From contig NZ_CP013106.1 in NCBI RefSeq assembly GCF_001431725.1, positions 3,410,001 through 3,474,000 on the forward strand: a stretch of 64,000 bases of DNA, given 5' to 3'. Below, one piece after another: positions 44,423-53,904 of this stretch. Source of the stretch: Halomonas huangheensis. GTDB lineage: Bacteria; Pseudomonadota; Gammaproteobacteria; Pseudomonadales; Halomonadaceae. Every line of letters starts with the position of its first letter. The stretch's first letter is position 1. Made by a program: the position numbers and the translations under genes. The notes beneath the pieces were generated by a model, which was not told the DNA's origin, did no database searches, and worked only from the letters and a program-made list of their open reading frames with translations.

Positions 44423-44771
44423 GTTTTTTATCTCGAATTGCGGCTGTTATTGGGGAGCTATCAACAGAAGAACGGATAGGAAGCGGGTTGCGTGATGAAA
44501 TCGTCAACCACATGCTAATCATTAACATTTGTAAACGCAATCAAGGTGCAATCTTACTGATACTCTCACCAGCCCGGCAGCATTCGCCAATTTCTGCGCC
44601 ATCTCGCTGATCTTATGCAGTACCTTTTACTAACTGCAGCCCTGACTGGCTCGAGCCGCCCCAGCAATGGCCGAGACAGAGGGCAGCCCCTTCGGCGGCT
44701 ACCAACCCCGCTGGCGGGACACAGCCATCCAGCTTGCGCGACTGTCCCCGGTTTTTTTGATCGCAGGCACC
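44423..44771. promoter_or_regulatory. 349-bp gap: receptor promoter region
   Basis: The gap separates the FhuA-type receptor (start 44422) from the upstream ABC exporter (stop 44772), both on the minus strand. Apart from the Fur-like site at 44508-44526 and AT-rich promoter-like DNA around it I see no gene or strong hairpin. Confidence 0.4.
44508..44526. promoter_or_regulatory. Fur-like site before FhuA-type receptor
   Basis: On the minus strand GTTAATGATTAGCATGTGG matches about 12 of 19 Fur-box positions, with the core TAATGAT intact. The same GTTAATGATTAGC string occurs again at 56078-56096 before another receptor/regulator pair. Confidence 0.5.
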
Positions 44772-46562
44772 TCAAACACCGTCGAGGTGCGCCACTGCAT
44801 CCTGGCTGACGGCATCGCGTTTAGCGCCGGTCAGTTCGCTGAGTTTCCCCTGACGCATTTCCAACAGCCGATCGGCATACTGAAAGTAATGGTCATCATG
44901 ACTGATGGCGATGATGGTCTTGCCCATCTGCTTCAGGCGCGGCAACAGATCGCGATAGAAGATACGGCGGAATTGCGGATCCTGATCTGCCGCCCACTCA
45001 TCGAGTAGCAGGATGTCACGCTGTTCAGCGACAGCCATCAACAGCGCCAGGCGCTTGCGCTGCCCCTGAGACAACTCTGGGTTGGAGATTCGCTGATCAT
45101 CGAAACGCAGCTTCTCGTGCATCACCAGCCAGTTCAGCCAATCATCAACCAACTGCGGGTCCGCTTGCTCTCCGCCGGGCCCCACCAACTGATCGAACTG
45201 ATGAAAGTCGGTAAATACTGCCGAGAAGCGCTGCCGATAGGCGGTGAGTTGATCAGCTGTCACCGGCTTACCATCAAGAAGAACCTCACCAGCGATCGGG
45301 CGATAGAGGCCCGTCAACAGCCTTGCCAATGTGGACTTACCGCTGCCGTTGCCGCCGATCAGGAACACCAGTTCACCACGTTGCAGAGTCAAATCAATGG
45401 GCCCCACAACAAAACCGTCACCAGCATCGCCAGACGAATACTGAAAGCTCACAGCGGACATCGACAATGTCTGCCAGTCATTCTGCGAGGCTTCCTGCAC
45501 ATGGAAGTCTTCGTCATCCTCGGCCAGCCGTAATTGGCGCAGTTTGTTGAAGGCAACCTGAGCGCTGAGCAAGGTTGGCAACGCGCCCACCGCCTGAAGC
45601 AGAGGCGTGCGCAGAAACAACAGCGTCAGCGAGTAGGTCGCGGCAACGCCGGTACTGGCCCAACCAAGGCCATTGGCGAGAAAGAACACGATACCGATGG
45701 CCCCCAGCATCATGATATTCGACCAGTTGACCGCACTCAGATGGTAAGTATCGGCACGCACGACCTGATCGCGATATTCGCGCGCGTTGACCGCAAAGGA
45801 GTCCTCAAACAGTCGGCGAGCGCGACCTCGGTTGAGCGTCAGCTCCTTGCGGCCATGAATCACCGATTCGAAGTCACGATAGAGTCGCTCCTCGGTCTCC
45901 CGCACCCTGGCCAGATGGCGATATACGCGTGCCACCAACAACGAACCACCGACGATGGTGACAGCCACCCACAGTGATGTAATCAGCAACAGTCCCGGTG
46001 ACAGCCAACCTAGATAAAGCGCTGAACCAATCGTCAGCACAATGCCTTGAACCAACTCCGGCAGACGTACGAAGGCAATCGTGATATTGCGTACATCACT
46101 CGACAGGCTGGCCAGAAGTTCAGCACTGCCCAGAGCTTCGAGACGCTCGATATCAGTGTCGAGAATGCGTTTCACCAGACGGCTACGCAGGCCATAGACA
46201 AAATGATGGCCAAGCAGCGTCAAGGCCAACTGTGACGCCAACGTCACCACCAACAACACGAGGATGATGCCGAGAAACTCAGGTAGCACTCCGATGGGAT
46301 CGCCAACATTTTCGATCAGACGCCGATTGATGAAGGCGATGGCACCTATGCCCAGCCCCGCACTGGCCAGACTGAGCACCATCACACCAATGAACGGCCA
46401 ACGATAATGGCGATAAACAACAGACAACAATTCCAAGAGCGTACCTCGTGAACCAGCACCACTATACAGGGGCGACTGGGCGTTTGATGTAATCCAGACC
46501 AACAGCTGATGCGGTGCGGCATTGTCTCGCAGCCCGTTGCTCGTGAAAAGCATTCGCATCAT
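44772..46562 (-). CDS. cyclic-peptide/siderophore ABC exporter, PvdE-type
   Basis: A fused membrane-ATPase exporter of the PvdE/SyrD/YojI type, up to 596 residues. Six helices precede an ATPase with Walker [11 protein letters not shown], the family-specific signature [15 protein letters not shown] and Walker [13 protein letters not shown]. In Pseudomonas PvdE exports the pyoverdine precursor to the periplasm. The listed start is the longest frame; a TTG at 46436 ([14 protein letters not shown]) with GAGG upstream is more likely, because the first 42 residues are atypical and the upstream ATGs overlap a Fur-like site. No NRPS gene is nearby. It lies upstream of, and on the same strand as, the FhuA-type receptor. 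Confidence 0.85.
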   Translation of the reverse strand: MMRMLFTSNGLRDNAAPHQLLVWITSNAQSPLYSGAGSRGTLLELLSVVYRHYRWPFIGVMVLSLASAGLGIGAIAFINRRLIENVGDPIGVLPEFLGIILVLLVVTLASQLALTLLGHHFVYGLRSRLVKRILDTDIERLEALGSAELLASLSSDVRNITIAFVRLPELVQGIVLTIGSALYLGWLSPGLLLITSLWVAVTIVGGSLLVARVYRHLARVRETEERLYRDFESVIHGRKELTLNRGRARRLFEDSFAVNAREYRDQVVRADTYHLSAVNWSNIMMLGAIGIVFFLANGLGWASTGVAATYSLTLLFLRTPLLQAVGALPTLLSAQVAFNKLRQLRLAEDDEDFHVQEASQNDWQTLSMSAVSFQYSSGDAGDGFVVGPIDLTLQRGELVFLIGGNGSGKSTLARLLTGLYRPIAGEVLLDGKPVTADQLTAYRQRFSAVFTDFHQFDQLVGPGGEQADPQLVDDWLNWLVMHEKLRFDDQRISNPELSQGQRKRLALLMAVAEQRDILLLDEWAADQDPQFRRIFYRDLLPRLKQMGKTIIAISHDDHYFQYADRLLEMRQGKLSELTGAKRDAVSQDAVAHLDGV

Positions 46563-46563
46563 T
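46545..46563. promoter_or_regulatory. Fur-like site at the 5' end of the PvdE-type gene
   Basis: GAAAAGCATTCGCATCATT matches about 11 of 19 classical positions and carries the ATTCGCAT core shared with 23904 and 26059. It overlaps the first codons of the longest reading frame, supporting a translation start further downstream. Confidence 0.4.
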
Positions 46564-46708
46564 TGTCATCAGTATCGATATATCGACCTTCCGAACGGTT
46601 GAGCACAGTCAAGGATTGAACTCTGGTCACGGTGTATCATCTACTTGATACAAAGCCGTTTTCCCCTGCAGCGATGTTTCTGCTGGAGGGCACCAAGGAG
46701 CAATACCC

Positions 46709-47308
46709 ATGACTCAAGCTCGAATTCTCGTCAGAACTCTCACCAGTACCCTGCTGGTCGGCAGCCTGCTCACCACTGGTGCGGCACTTGCCACCGAAGA
46801 AGACAACCAGGGACAAAACAACCAGGAGCAAGACAACCAGGGGCTCTACTCCGCCAACGAACTGATTGGCGCCGATGTTTTTGCCGCTGACACGGTGTCC
46901 GAGGCGGTGGGTGAGGTCGAAGACGTACTATTCGACAACAACATGCAGCTGGCTGCGCTTGTCGTCGAGAGCGGCAGCGTACTCGATGCCGAACATCGTC
47001 AGTTTGTCGTTGAAACCGGCAAGTTCAGTGTCGAAACCCACAATGGCGACAACCTCGACAACATGGTGTACGAAGTGCACCTGACACTCGCCCAGGAAGC
47101 AGTCAGTGAGCAGCCGGAATACACCAACAACTGGTGGAACGACACCAAGGACAGCCTGAACCAGGCGTGGGAGAGCACTCAGGAAGGTGCCTCAAGTGCC
47201 TGGGACGCGACCAGGGAAGCGACCTCCAACATGTTGGATTCCGCAGGTAGCACCATTCAGGGTTGGGGCGACAAGATTCAGGAATCCGCCGACAAGGCGG
47301 AGAACTGA
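46709..47308 (+). CDS. exported PRC-barrel domain protein
   Basis: A 199-residue protein with a signal peptide (core LLVGSLLTTGAALA), a Gln/Asn/Asp-rich repeat linker (DNQGQNNQEQDNQG), a PRC-barrel-like domain (about 48-135: YSANELIGADVF, EAVGEVEDVLFDNNMQLAALVVESGSVL) and a C-terminal helical tail rich in Trp, Ser, Ala and Thr (about 140-199). AAGGAG precedes the ATG. PRC-barrel proteins of this kind are often stress-related or envelope-associated; nothing points to a specific role. It is monocistronic, ending at a strong terminator. Confidence 0.75.
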   Translation: MTQARILVRTLTSTLLVGSLLTTGAALATEEDNQGQNNQEQDNQGLYSANELIGADVFAADTVSEAVGEVEDVLFDNNMQLAALVVESGSVLDAEHRQFVVETGKFSVETHNGDNLDNMVYEVHLTLAQEAVSEQPEYTNNWWNDTKDSLNQAWESTQEGASSAWDATREATSNMLDSAGSTIQGWGDKIQESADKAEN

Positions 47309-47346
47309 GTTTTCAATAACCCAATCTCCCTGCTACTCCGCTGTAT

Positions 47347-47382
47347 CGCACTTCCCACATGATGTGGGAAGTGCGTTTCCTT
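47347..47382 (+). terminator. rho-independent terminator
   Basis: A 13-bp perfect stem (cgcacttcccaca / tgtgggaagtgcg) with a 3-nt loop followed by tttccttt. It lies 38 bp after the PRC-barrel gene and just beyond the convergent ATPase gene. Confidence 0.85.
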
Positions 47383-47389
47383 TAGTCCT

Positions 47390-48232
47390 TCAAGCCCTTG
47401 CCAAACCCGCCAACAGTGGCTTGCCGGTGACCGGATCCTCCACCAGCGTGCAATCAACATCATATAGCTTGCGCACCAGGCGCGGCGTCACAATCGCGGC
47501 AGGACATCCTTCGGCCACCACTTGCCCGTCACGCATGGCGATCAGGTGGTCCGCGTAGCGGCAGGCATTGGTCAGATCGTGAACCACCATGACCACGGTG
47601 CGTCCCTCGCGGACCAATTGGCGCAGCAACTCGAAGACTTCCAATTGATGGCCGAGGTCCAGTGCCGAGGTTGGCTCATCCAACAGGATGACCGGTGTCT
47701 GCTGGGCGATCGTCATGGCAATCCATGCCCGTTGCCGCTGTCCACCCGATAGCGTGTCCAGAGTGCGATCGGCCAGCTCTTCAAGCCCTGCCGCCGCCAG
47801 TGCCTCCCCCACCACCCGCTGATCCTCATCACTCCACTGCTGCCACCAGGCCTGATGCGGCTGGCGTCCGAAGCGAATCAAGTCGGTGACGGTCAATCCT
47901 TCCGGCGCCAGCGCCTCCTGAGGCAACAGGGCGACTCTTCTCGCCAGCTCCGCCGAGCTCAGGCCGCGAATATCATGACCATCGAGCAACACCCGTCCCG
48001 CCGCCGGCGCATGCAGTCGCGCCAGCCCCGCCAGCAAGGTCGACTTGCCACAGCCGTTGGGGCCCACGATGGCGGTCAGTTGGCCGCTGGGCAGTCCCAA
48101 CTCCAGCTCGTCGATCACCGTATAACGACCATGACGCAGCGTCAGAGCCTCGACCGCATAGGGCAGAAGGTGTTCCGGGAGCTGATCCGCTGCGTTGCTC
48201 AGAGGTTGAGTGGCTGTCGAAGGGTCATGCAT
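47390..48232 (-). CDS. iron-siderophore ABC transporter ATPase (FecE/FepC-like)
   Basis: A 280-residue ATPase. The ATG at 48232 is chosen (MHDPSTATQP) with AAGG upstream; the open frame extends into the permease gene but is not needed. Walker A is GPNGCGKST, the signature is LSGGQRQRAWIAM, Walker B is VILLDEPTSALD, and MVVHDLTNACRYADH carries the switch His. It is the last gene of the binding protein-permease-permease-ATPase operon (51.4-47.4 kb) and abuts the upstream permease. Confidence 0.92.
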   Translation of the reverse strand: MHDPSTATQPLSNAADQLPEHLLPYAVEALTLRHGRYTVIDELELGLPSGQLTAIVGPNGCGKSTLLAGLARLHAPAAGRVLLDGHDIRGLSSAELARRVALLPQEALAPEGLTVTDLIRFGRQPHQAWWQQWSDEDQRVVGEALAAAGLEELADRTLDTLSGGQRQRAWIAMTIAQQTPVILLDEPTSALDLGHQLEVFELLRQLVREGRTVVMVVHDLTNACRYADHLIAMRDGQVVAEGCPAAIVTPRLVRKLYDVDCTLVEDPVTGKPLLAGLARA

Positions 48233-48236
48233 GGAA

Positions 48237-49385
48237 TTACCTTGAAGGAGAAGAACGCAATAGAATCCACAGCAGCCAAGGGCCTCCGACCACCGCAGTA
48301 ACAATACCCACCGGCAGTTCCAGTGGAGCCAGCATCAGGCGCCCACAGAGATCCGCCAACACCATCACCAGAGCCCCTGCCAGCGCCGATGCCAGTATCG
48401 GCACCTGACGCGGAGAGCCCAGTGAACGGGCAATTTCCGGGCCGATCAGGCTGACCATGCCAATGGGCCCCGCGACAGCCACCGCAAGGCCAGTCAACAC
48501 CACCGACGTTACCAATACCTGCACGCGGCGGCGTTGTATGGGAACGCCCAGGCTGGTCGCCACCGCATCGGAAAAGCGCATCAAACCCAGAGAGCGCGCC
48601 AACCACACGGCGACCGGCATCCCGAGTAGCAAACCGATCAACAGCACCAGCGTGGCGTGCGGTGGTCGACTGTTGAGGCTACCCACCGTCCAGGGCCAGG
48701 CGGCATTGGCCAGGTCGATCGCCGAGCGCGCCAGCATCAGTTGTGTCAAGGCAGCGAAGACCGCACCGACACCAATACCAGCGACAATAAAGCGGTAACC
48801 ACGTGCGCCACCGCCCACCGACAGACCAAAGGTAATCACCGCCGCTGTCGCCGCTCCGGCCAACGCCATGGCCGAAGGAGCCAGGCTCAACCCTACTCCC
48901 ACCACCGAGGCCACGGCGAAGGCGGTCGCCCCATTATCGATACCGATGATGCCTGGTGTTGCCAGGCGGTTACGTGCCAGTGTCTGCATCAGACAGCCGG
49001 CCACCGCAAAGGCCGCGCCCGTTGCCAGCGCTGCCACCAGCCGCGGAAGTCTCAGTTGCTCAACCACGAAGCGAGGCATGGCCTCCCCTTCGCCGCGGAT
49101 GAGCTGCCACAGCGCAGCAGGAGTCACCGTGATATTCCCTAGACTCAGGTAGGCCATGCTTGCGACCAGCAGCACAACCGACAACGTCAGCAGTGCGGCA
49201 ACGTTGCGCTGATCGATCAAGAGGCTAAAGCGACCTCGACGCCACCACCAGTAGCCCTGTGGCCGCCCGGCAGAAAGGGTTGGACGTTGGTCCACAGGCG
49301 ATTGCCTTGCTGAAGAACGATGTGCCCTCAAGCCCCTCTGCTCCTTCACAACACTCTGTTCAGTCACTGGCTCCGGGCCCCTCAC
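48237..49385 (-). CDS. FecCD-family iron-siderophore permease (second subunit)
   Basis: Up to 382 residues; the start is unsure because the frame opens with GTG after an in-frame stop and the first about 55 residues are hydrophilic and Arg-rich (GYWWWRRGRFSLLIDQRN precedes helix 1). Family motifs: LRLPRLVAALATGAAFAVAGCLMQTLARNRLATPGIIGIDNGA and GPIGMVSLIGPEIARSLG. It pairs with the permease at 49434. A FepG-like role is likely given the FepA-type receptors on the other side of the operon. Confidence 0.88.
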   Translation of the reverse strand: MRGPEPVTEQSVVKEQRGLRAHRSSARQSPVDQRPTLSAGRPQGYWWWRRGRFSLLIDQRNVAALLTLSVVLLVASMAYLSLGNITVTPAALWQLIRGEGEAMPRFVVEQLRLPRLVAALATGAAFAVAGCLMQTLARNRLATPGIIGIDNGATAFAVASVVGVGLSLAPSAMALAGAATAAVITFGLSVGGGARGYRFIVAGIGVGAVFAALTQLMLARSAIDLANAAWPWTVGSLNSRPPHATLVLLIGLLLGMPVAVWLARSLGLMRFSDAVATSLGVPIQRRRVQVLVTSVVLTGLAVAVAGPIGMVSLIGPEIARSLGSPRQVPILASALAGALVMVLADLCGRLMLAPLELPVGIVTAVVGGPWLLWILLRSSPSR

Positions 49386-49433
49386 TGGTTCTGAGTTCCA
49401 TCATGATTGCTGACTCGGGTATCGGTGCCAACA

Positions 49434-50435
49434 TCATGAGAGCGTGGGTAGTCGCCGAGCACGCACCACTGCGATCAACACCGGTGCTCCGCAGATAGCA
49501 GTCAGGACCCCAAGGGGAAGCTCGGAAGGTGCCACCAGACGCCGTGACAGAATATCCGCCAGCAATACCAGCAACGGCCCCAGCGGCAAACATAACCACA
49601 GGGTACGGCGTAGATCCGGGCCACATAGCGAGCGGGCAAGAAACGGTACAACCAATCCGATAAAGGCGATTGGTCCGGCAATGGCAGTGGCGCCACCGAC
49701 CAGCAACGCCACAATGGCCACCGACAGCAGACGTAGTCGCCCCGGATGATGCCCTAGCCCTGCACTGGCACGCTCACCAAGTGCAAGACTCGACAGCGGG
49801 CGTACCAACACCAGCAATACCAGCCCAGCCAACGCCATGCTCGGCAATACCGCCAACAGATCGTCAAGGCGGCGGCCAGACAGACTTCCCACTACCCAGA
49901 AGCGGATTTCATCCGCCGCACGTTGATCCATCAGCAACAACAGCGACGTCAGAGCCGCCAGTAGACTGGAGAAAGCGACTCCCGCCAGTACCAGACGCAC
50001 CGGGTCATTTCCGACACCACGCAGTCGTGTCACGCTCAACACACAAGCACAACCCAGCAAGGCCCCCAACTGGGCGACACCGACGCGCAGCTCCATCATG
50101 CTGGCTCCCAGTGACAGCATCACTGCCACTGCCAATGCACTGCCGGCGCTGACGCCCAACAGCCCCGGTTCGGCGAGTGGATTACGCGAGATGACCTGCA
50201 ACAAGGCACCGGATACCGCCAGAGCAGCTCCCACGACAATCCCTACCAGAGTTCGCGGCAACCGCAAGTGCCATACGGTAAAGGCGGCATCGACATCTTC
50301 GGCACCAGACAGTGCACCAACAGAACGCCACACACCAACATCGCCAGCCCCTATCACAAGGCTAGCGACACAGACCATCAACAGTAATATCAGCGCCGCC
50401 CTCATCGGGCGGCGCAAGGGATCATCGATCATCAC
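49434..50435 (-). CDS. FecCD-family iron-siderophore permease (first subunit)
   Basis: A 333-residue permease of about ten helices. Marks: LRLPRTLVGIVVGAALAVSGALLQVISRNPLAEPGLLGVSAGSA and GPIAFIGLVVPFLARSLCG. It starts 13 bp after the binding-protein stop and is the FepD-like partner of the next permease. Substrate assignment follows context only. Confidence 0.92.
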   Translation of the reverse strand: MMIDDPLRRPMRAALILLLMVCVASLVIGAGDVGVWRSVGALSGAEDVDAAFTVWHLRLPRTLVGIVVGAALAVSGALLQVISRNPLAEPGLLGVSAGSALAVAVMLSLGASMMELRVGVAQLGALLGCACVLSVTRLRGVGNDPVRLVLAGVAFSSLLAALTSLLLLMDQRAADEIRFWVVGSLSGRRLDDLLAVLPSMALAGLVLLVLVRPLSSLALGERASAGLGHHPGRLRLLSVAIVALLVGGATAIAGPIAFIGLVVPFLARSLCGPDLRRTLWLCLPLGPLLVLLADILSRRLVAPSELPLGVLTAICGAPVLIAVVRARRLPTLS

Positions 50436-50448
50436 GATTCATCAGTTA

Positions 50449-51414
50449 TCACGGTGTCGTATTGCCGGTTACCGCTGACTCGATGTCATCGAGCACGGCC
50501 TGAGCGGCCAGCGGACCACTGGCGCTGGTCCAGAGTTGCCCGTCTACCGGTACCACGCGATCTCGAGAAACCACCGAGAGACGACGGAAGGCTTGCGTCT
50601 CCCGCGCCGTATTCAACGCCTCGAGTCCATCCTCATTGAGCGTGGCAAGGAACAACCAATCACCATCGATCTGGGGCAAGGCTTCCAGACTCAGCGGGTC
50701 GCTATGCGGTCGTCCTTCGCTAACCAGACCACTGTCATCAACCGTGAAACCTGCAGCACTCAACATACCGGTGGAAAACAGCTGCGTTGACATCACCAGC
50801 GGCCCCTGCGGCATCCAGCGCACCAGGTGAGTGTCTGGTGCAGTGCCTTCGGCATCGGTGTGGGCGTTCTCGAGCTGAGAGTTGGAAACGCTGGCCTTCA
50901 ACTGAGCGGCACGCGCTTCGATATCCGCCAGGGCGTCGTCGATCTGCTCCTCTCTACCCAGCGCGGCACCAAACAGACGGGATTCGCTCTGCCATGCATC
51001 GGGCGTAAATCCCGCCGACGGAGGTACCACTGTCGGCGCCACCTGCGAGAGCAACGCATACTGCTCCTCGGGAAGACGTGGCGAGGCCAGAATCAGATCC
51101 GGTGCCAATGCCACCACCGCCTCGAGATTGGTCTCTCCGGCCAGACCAACCATTTGAATATCGGGTACCTGGTCGCGCAGATAACCGGCTACCTGCTGGC
51201 CACCACGCGTGGCAATCGCTCCCACCGGGGTCACACCAACCGCCAGAGATGCATCCAGCGCCCCCTCGTACAACGTGACGACACGCTGCGGATCGTCATT
51301 GACTTCCACTGCGCCGAAAGCCGTGTCCAGCGTGCGAGCCATGGCCGGCGTCAGGCTGGTGCCGAGGACGGCGAGCGCAAGCATCCCACGCAGCAGGATC
51401 GTGGTGGTAGACAT
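50449..51414 (-). CDS. iron-siderophore periplasmic binding protein
   Basis: A 321-residue class III binding protein with signal peptide (core MLALAVLGTSLTPAMA). The mature start RTLDTAFGAVEVNDDPQRVVTLYEGALDASLAVGVTPVGAIA and the segment NLEAVVALAPDLILASPRLPEEQ are similar to the CbrA-like protein at 7305, so the two are paralogues. It is the first gene of its operon and is divergent from the FepA-type receptor at 51667, with Fur-like sequence between them. Confidence 0.9.
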   Translation of the reverse strand: MSTTTILLRGMLALAVLGTSLTPAMARTLDTAFGAVEVNDDPQRVVTLYEGALDASLAVGVTPVGAIATRGGQQVAGYLRDQVPDIQMVGLAGETNLEAVVALAPDLILASPRLPEEQYALLSQVAPTVVPPSAGFTPDAWQSESRLFGAALGREEQIDDALADIEARAAQLKASVSNSQLENAHTDAEGTAPDTHLVRWMPQGPLVMSTQLFSTGMLSAAGFTVDDSGLVSEGRPHSDPLSLEALPQIDGDWLFLATLNEDGLEALNTARETQAFRRLSVVSRDRVVPVDGQLWTSASGPLAAQAVLDDIESAVTGNTTP

Positions 51415-51605
51415 TGGTTCTTCCTTTTATTGGTCTTCCTTCGTACCGGAAAAGCTGTTGCCAGGTAGCAGGATGGAAGCGACAAGGTTCATGAATACAA
51501 ATCATTTACATTACATTATTCGCTAGATCACCCCTGCCTGTCACGGGACGCCCTGTTGCAGTTTACGCAACGCAACGATCCAGATTACAAATTGTAACTG
51601 TGTGT

Positions 51606-51646
51606 TAAATGATAATACAATGCAGAGGATATCAATAACCATTACC
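51606..51646. promoter_or_regulatory. Fur-like sites in divergent receptor/importer promoter
   Basis: GATATCAATAACCATTACC (51628-51646) matches about 13 of 19 Fur-box positions on the minus strand; the adjacent taaatgataatacaatg (from 51606) is a weaker overlapping site. The tandem lies about 20 bp before the receptor start and 190 bp from the binding-protein start. Confidence 0.5.
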
Positions 51647-51666
51647 ATTCAAGGGTAGTATCAGAT

Positions 51667-53823
51667 ATGAAAAGTACGACCCAGCTCCTCCCGGGATCAC
51701 ACCTGTTCCGCCAATTGGTGCTGACTACGGCAGCCCTGCCACTGACCGCTTTCGCTCAGGAGAACGTGGAAAACCTCGACACTGTCGTGGTGACAGCCTC
51801 CGGCTTCGAGCAGGCACTGGTAGAGGCGCCTGCCAGTATCTCGGTGATCACCCGGGAAGAACTCGAGAAAAAGAGCATCAACAGCATTGCTGACGCATTG
51901 CGTGATGCCGTGGGTGTCGATGTGGGAGGCCAGGTGGGCAAGACTGGTGGTCGTAATATCAGTATTCGCGGCATGCCCAGCGAATACACGCTGATCCTGA
52001 TCGATGGCCGTCGCCAGAACACGGCGGGCAGCGTTACTCCCAACGGCTTCGGGGAAACCTCGACCAGCTTCTTCCCGCCGGTAGCCAGCATCGAGCGTAT
52101 CGAAGTGATCCGGGGCCCGATGTCCACACTCTACGGCTCCGATGCCATGGGTGGAGTCATCAATATCATCACTCGCAAGATCGGCCGCGAATGGGCTGGG
52201 TCATTGGGAGCGGAAAGCACCTTCAATCAACATGACGAGTTCGGCGATAGCCGCGCCTTCAATGTCTACACCTCCGGACCGATCGTCAAAGATACCCTCG
52301 GCATCCAATTGCGTGGACGTTTCTACGATCGTTCCGCCTCGGAGCTGACCTATACCGATGGCGACGGCAACGAGCAGCTCGTCAGTCAGCGCGGCCCCAG
52401 TCCGGTAGAGGGTGATGTCTACGATGTCGGCGGAAAACTCACCCTGACTCCCAATGTCGATCATGATCTATGGCTGGATGGCAGTATCAGTCGCCAGCGC
52501 TACAACAACGACGAGTGTCAGTTGGGTACCCTGGATGGACGTACCCGCCGGGGTTGCCTACCAGATCCGGGCAAGGCCAATGGCTATTCCGATGAATTGC
52601 GCTTCGAGCGCGAACAATTGGCGATCGGCCACACCGGACGCTTCACGGCGGGCACGTTGGAATCCAGTTTGATGCGCAATACCACCGAAACCACTGGCAG
52701 AACGCTGCCGGGCGATGAAGGTGTTGCTTATGACAGTTTCCCGTCGCTGATTGGTGGTGATCCACGCCAGCTCGAGACCACCAACACCGTGCTGGACAGC
52801 AAGTTCGTCATGCCGCTGGACGAGCATATGGTCAGCATCGGTGGCCAATGGATGGACTCCGAACTGGATGACGGTCTGGCTCTGGATACCTTCGAGCAAA
52901 CCACCTGGGCGGTGTTCGCCGAAGATGAGTGGTGGCTGCTGGATGATCTGGCACTTACCGCGGGTCTACGCTACGACCACCACGATGCCTTCGGTAGCCA
53001 ACTGAGTCCGCGTGCGTACCTGGTATGGAATGCCAACGAAGAGTGGACGCTGAAGGGTGGCGTCAGCCGCGGCTACAAGACGCCGACGCTCAATGCTCTG
53101 CATGGTGGTATCAATGGCGTCACTGGACAGGGCACCATTCTGACCATCGGCAACCCGGACCTGAAGCCGGAAACCAGCACCAGTAGTGAGCTGGGCGTCA
53201 ACTATGACAACCACAGTGGCTTCATGGCCAGTGCCACGCTGTTCCATAACCGCTTCGACGACAAGATCGCCGATGGCCCGGACATCTTCGTCGACAACAA
53301 TCCTGTTATCCCGACCGGTGTCTACGGCCAGGATATCAATATCGACGAGGCCATCACCCAGGGGATCGAGCTGTCCACTCGCGTGGCGCTGACATCGGCA
53401 GTGGACCTCACCGCCAACTACACCTACACCGATAGCGAGCAGAAGAGTGGTGAACAGGCCGGTGAGCCGCTGACCGACACACCGGAGCATGCCGTCAATA
53501 CCACGCTGCGCTGGCAGGCCACGAGTCAGTTCAGCACCTGGTTGTCCGCCGAGTATCGGAGCGAGCGCTACCGCAACCGCGACCGAGTGCGTGGCAACCC
53601 CTCCTTTGATGACCTCGGTGACTTCAAGGCCTATACGCTGTTCCATCTCGGCGGCAGCTATGAGGTAACCGACAACATCATCCTCGACGCGACGATCTAC
53701 AACCTGTTCGACAAGGACTTCATCGATTACCGCGCCTATGACGACGGCACCAGCTACGGCAATGTCTACGCCAATAGCGAGGAAGGACGTCGGCTGTGGC
53801 TGTCGGCGCGCTACGAATTCTGA
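51667..53823 (+). CDS. TonB-dependent receptor, FepA/CirA-type
   Basis: A 718-residue receptor. Signal peptide cleavage is near AFAQ, followed by the TonB box region NLDTVVVTASG. The plug contains EAPASISVITREELEKK, RNISIRGMPSEYTLILIDGRRQNTAG, IERIEVIRGPMSTLYGSDAMGGVINIITRK, the FepA/CirA/IrgA pattern typical of catecholate receptors. The barrel has a Cys pair (CQLGTLDGRTRRGC) and ends in SARYEF. It is divergent from the importer operon and convergent with a clear paralogue at 53905. Catecholate or a linear derivative is the likely ligand class. Confidence 0.92.
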   Translation: MKSTTQLLPGSHLFRQLVLTTAALPLTAFAQENVENLDTVVVTASGFEQALVEAPASISVITREELEKKSINSIADALRDAVGVDVGGQVGKTGGRNISIRGMPSEYTLILIDGRRQNTAGSVTPNGFGETSTSFFPPVASIERIEVIRGPMSTLYGSDAMGGVINIITRKIGREWAGSLGAESTFNQHDEFGDSRAFNVYTSGPIVKDTLGIQLRGRFYDRSASELTYTDGDGNEQLVSQRGPSPVEGDVYDVGGKLTLTPNVDHDLWLDGSISRQRYNNDECQLGTLDGRTRRGCLPDPGKANGYSDELRFEREQLAIGHTGRFTAGTLESSLMRNTTETTGRTLPGDEGVAYDSFPSLIGGDPRQLETTNTVLDSKFVMPLDEHMVSIGGQWMDSELDDGLALDTFEQTTWAVFAEDEWWLLDDLALTAGLRYDHHDAFGSQLSPRAYLVWNANEEWTLKGGVSRGYKTPTLNALHGGINGVTGQGTILTIGNPDLKPETSTSSELGVNYDNHSGFMASATLFHNRFDDKIADGPDIFVDNNPVIPTGVYGQDINIDEAITQGIELSTRVALTSAVDLTANYTYTDSEQKSGEQAGEPLTDTPEHAVNTTLRWQATSQFSTWLSAEYRSERYRNRDRVRGNPSFDDLGDFKAYTLFHLGGSYEVTDNIILDATIYNLFDKDFIDYRAYDDGTSYGNVYANSEEGRRLWLSARYEF

Positions 53824-53840
53824 TCTCTCCCGGCATGAAA

Positions 53841-53877
53841 CACGCCAGCCCCAGCTCTTCTGTCCGGGGCTGGCGTG
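53841..53877. terminator. shared terminator hairpin of the two FepA-type genes
   Basis: cacgccagcccc / ggggctggcgtg forms a 12-bp stem with a 13-nt loop between the convergent receptor genes. Confidence 0.65.
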
Positions 53878-53904
53878 GCAACATGTAACGACAAGCGTCC
53901 GTCT

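Noticed and set aside
51490..51525. AT-rich stretch with catttacattacattatt upstream of the binding protein gene as a Fur box
   Set aside because: Periodic but matches under half of the consensus positions; it is more likely ordinary promoter DNA.
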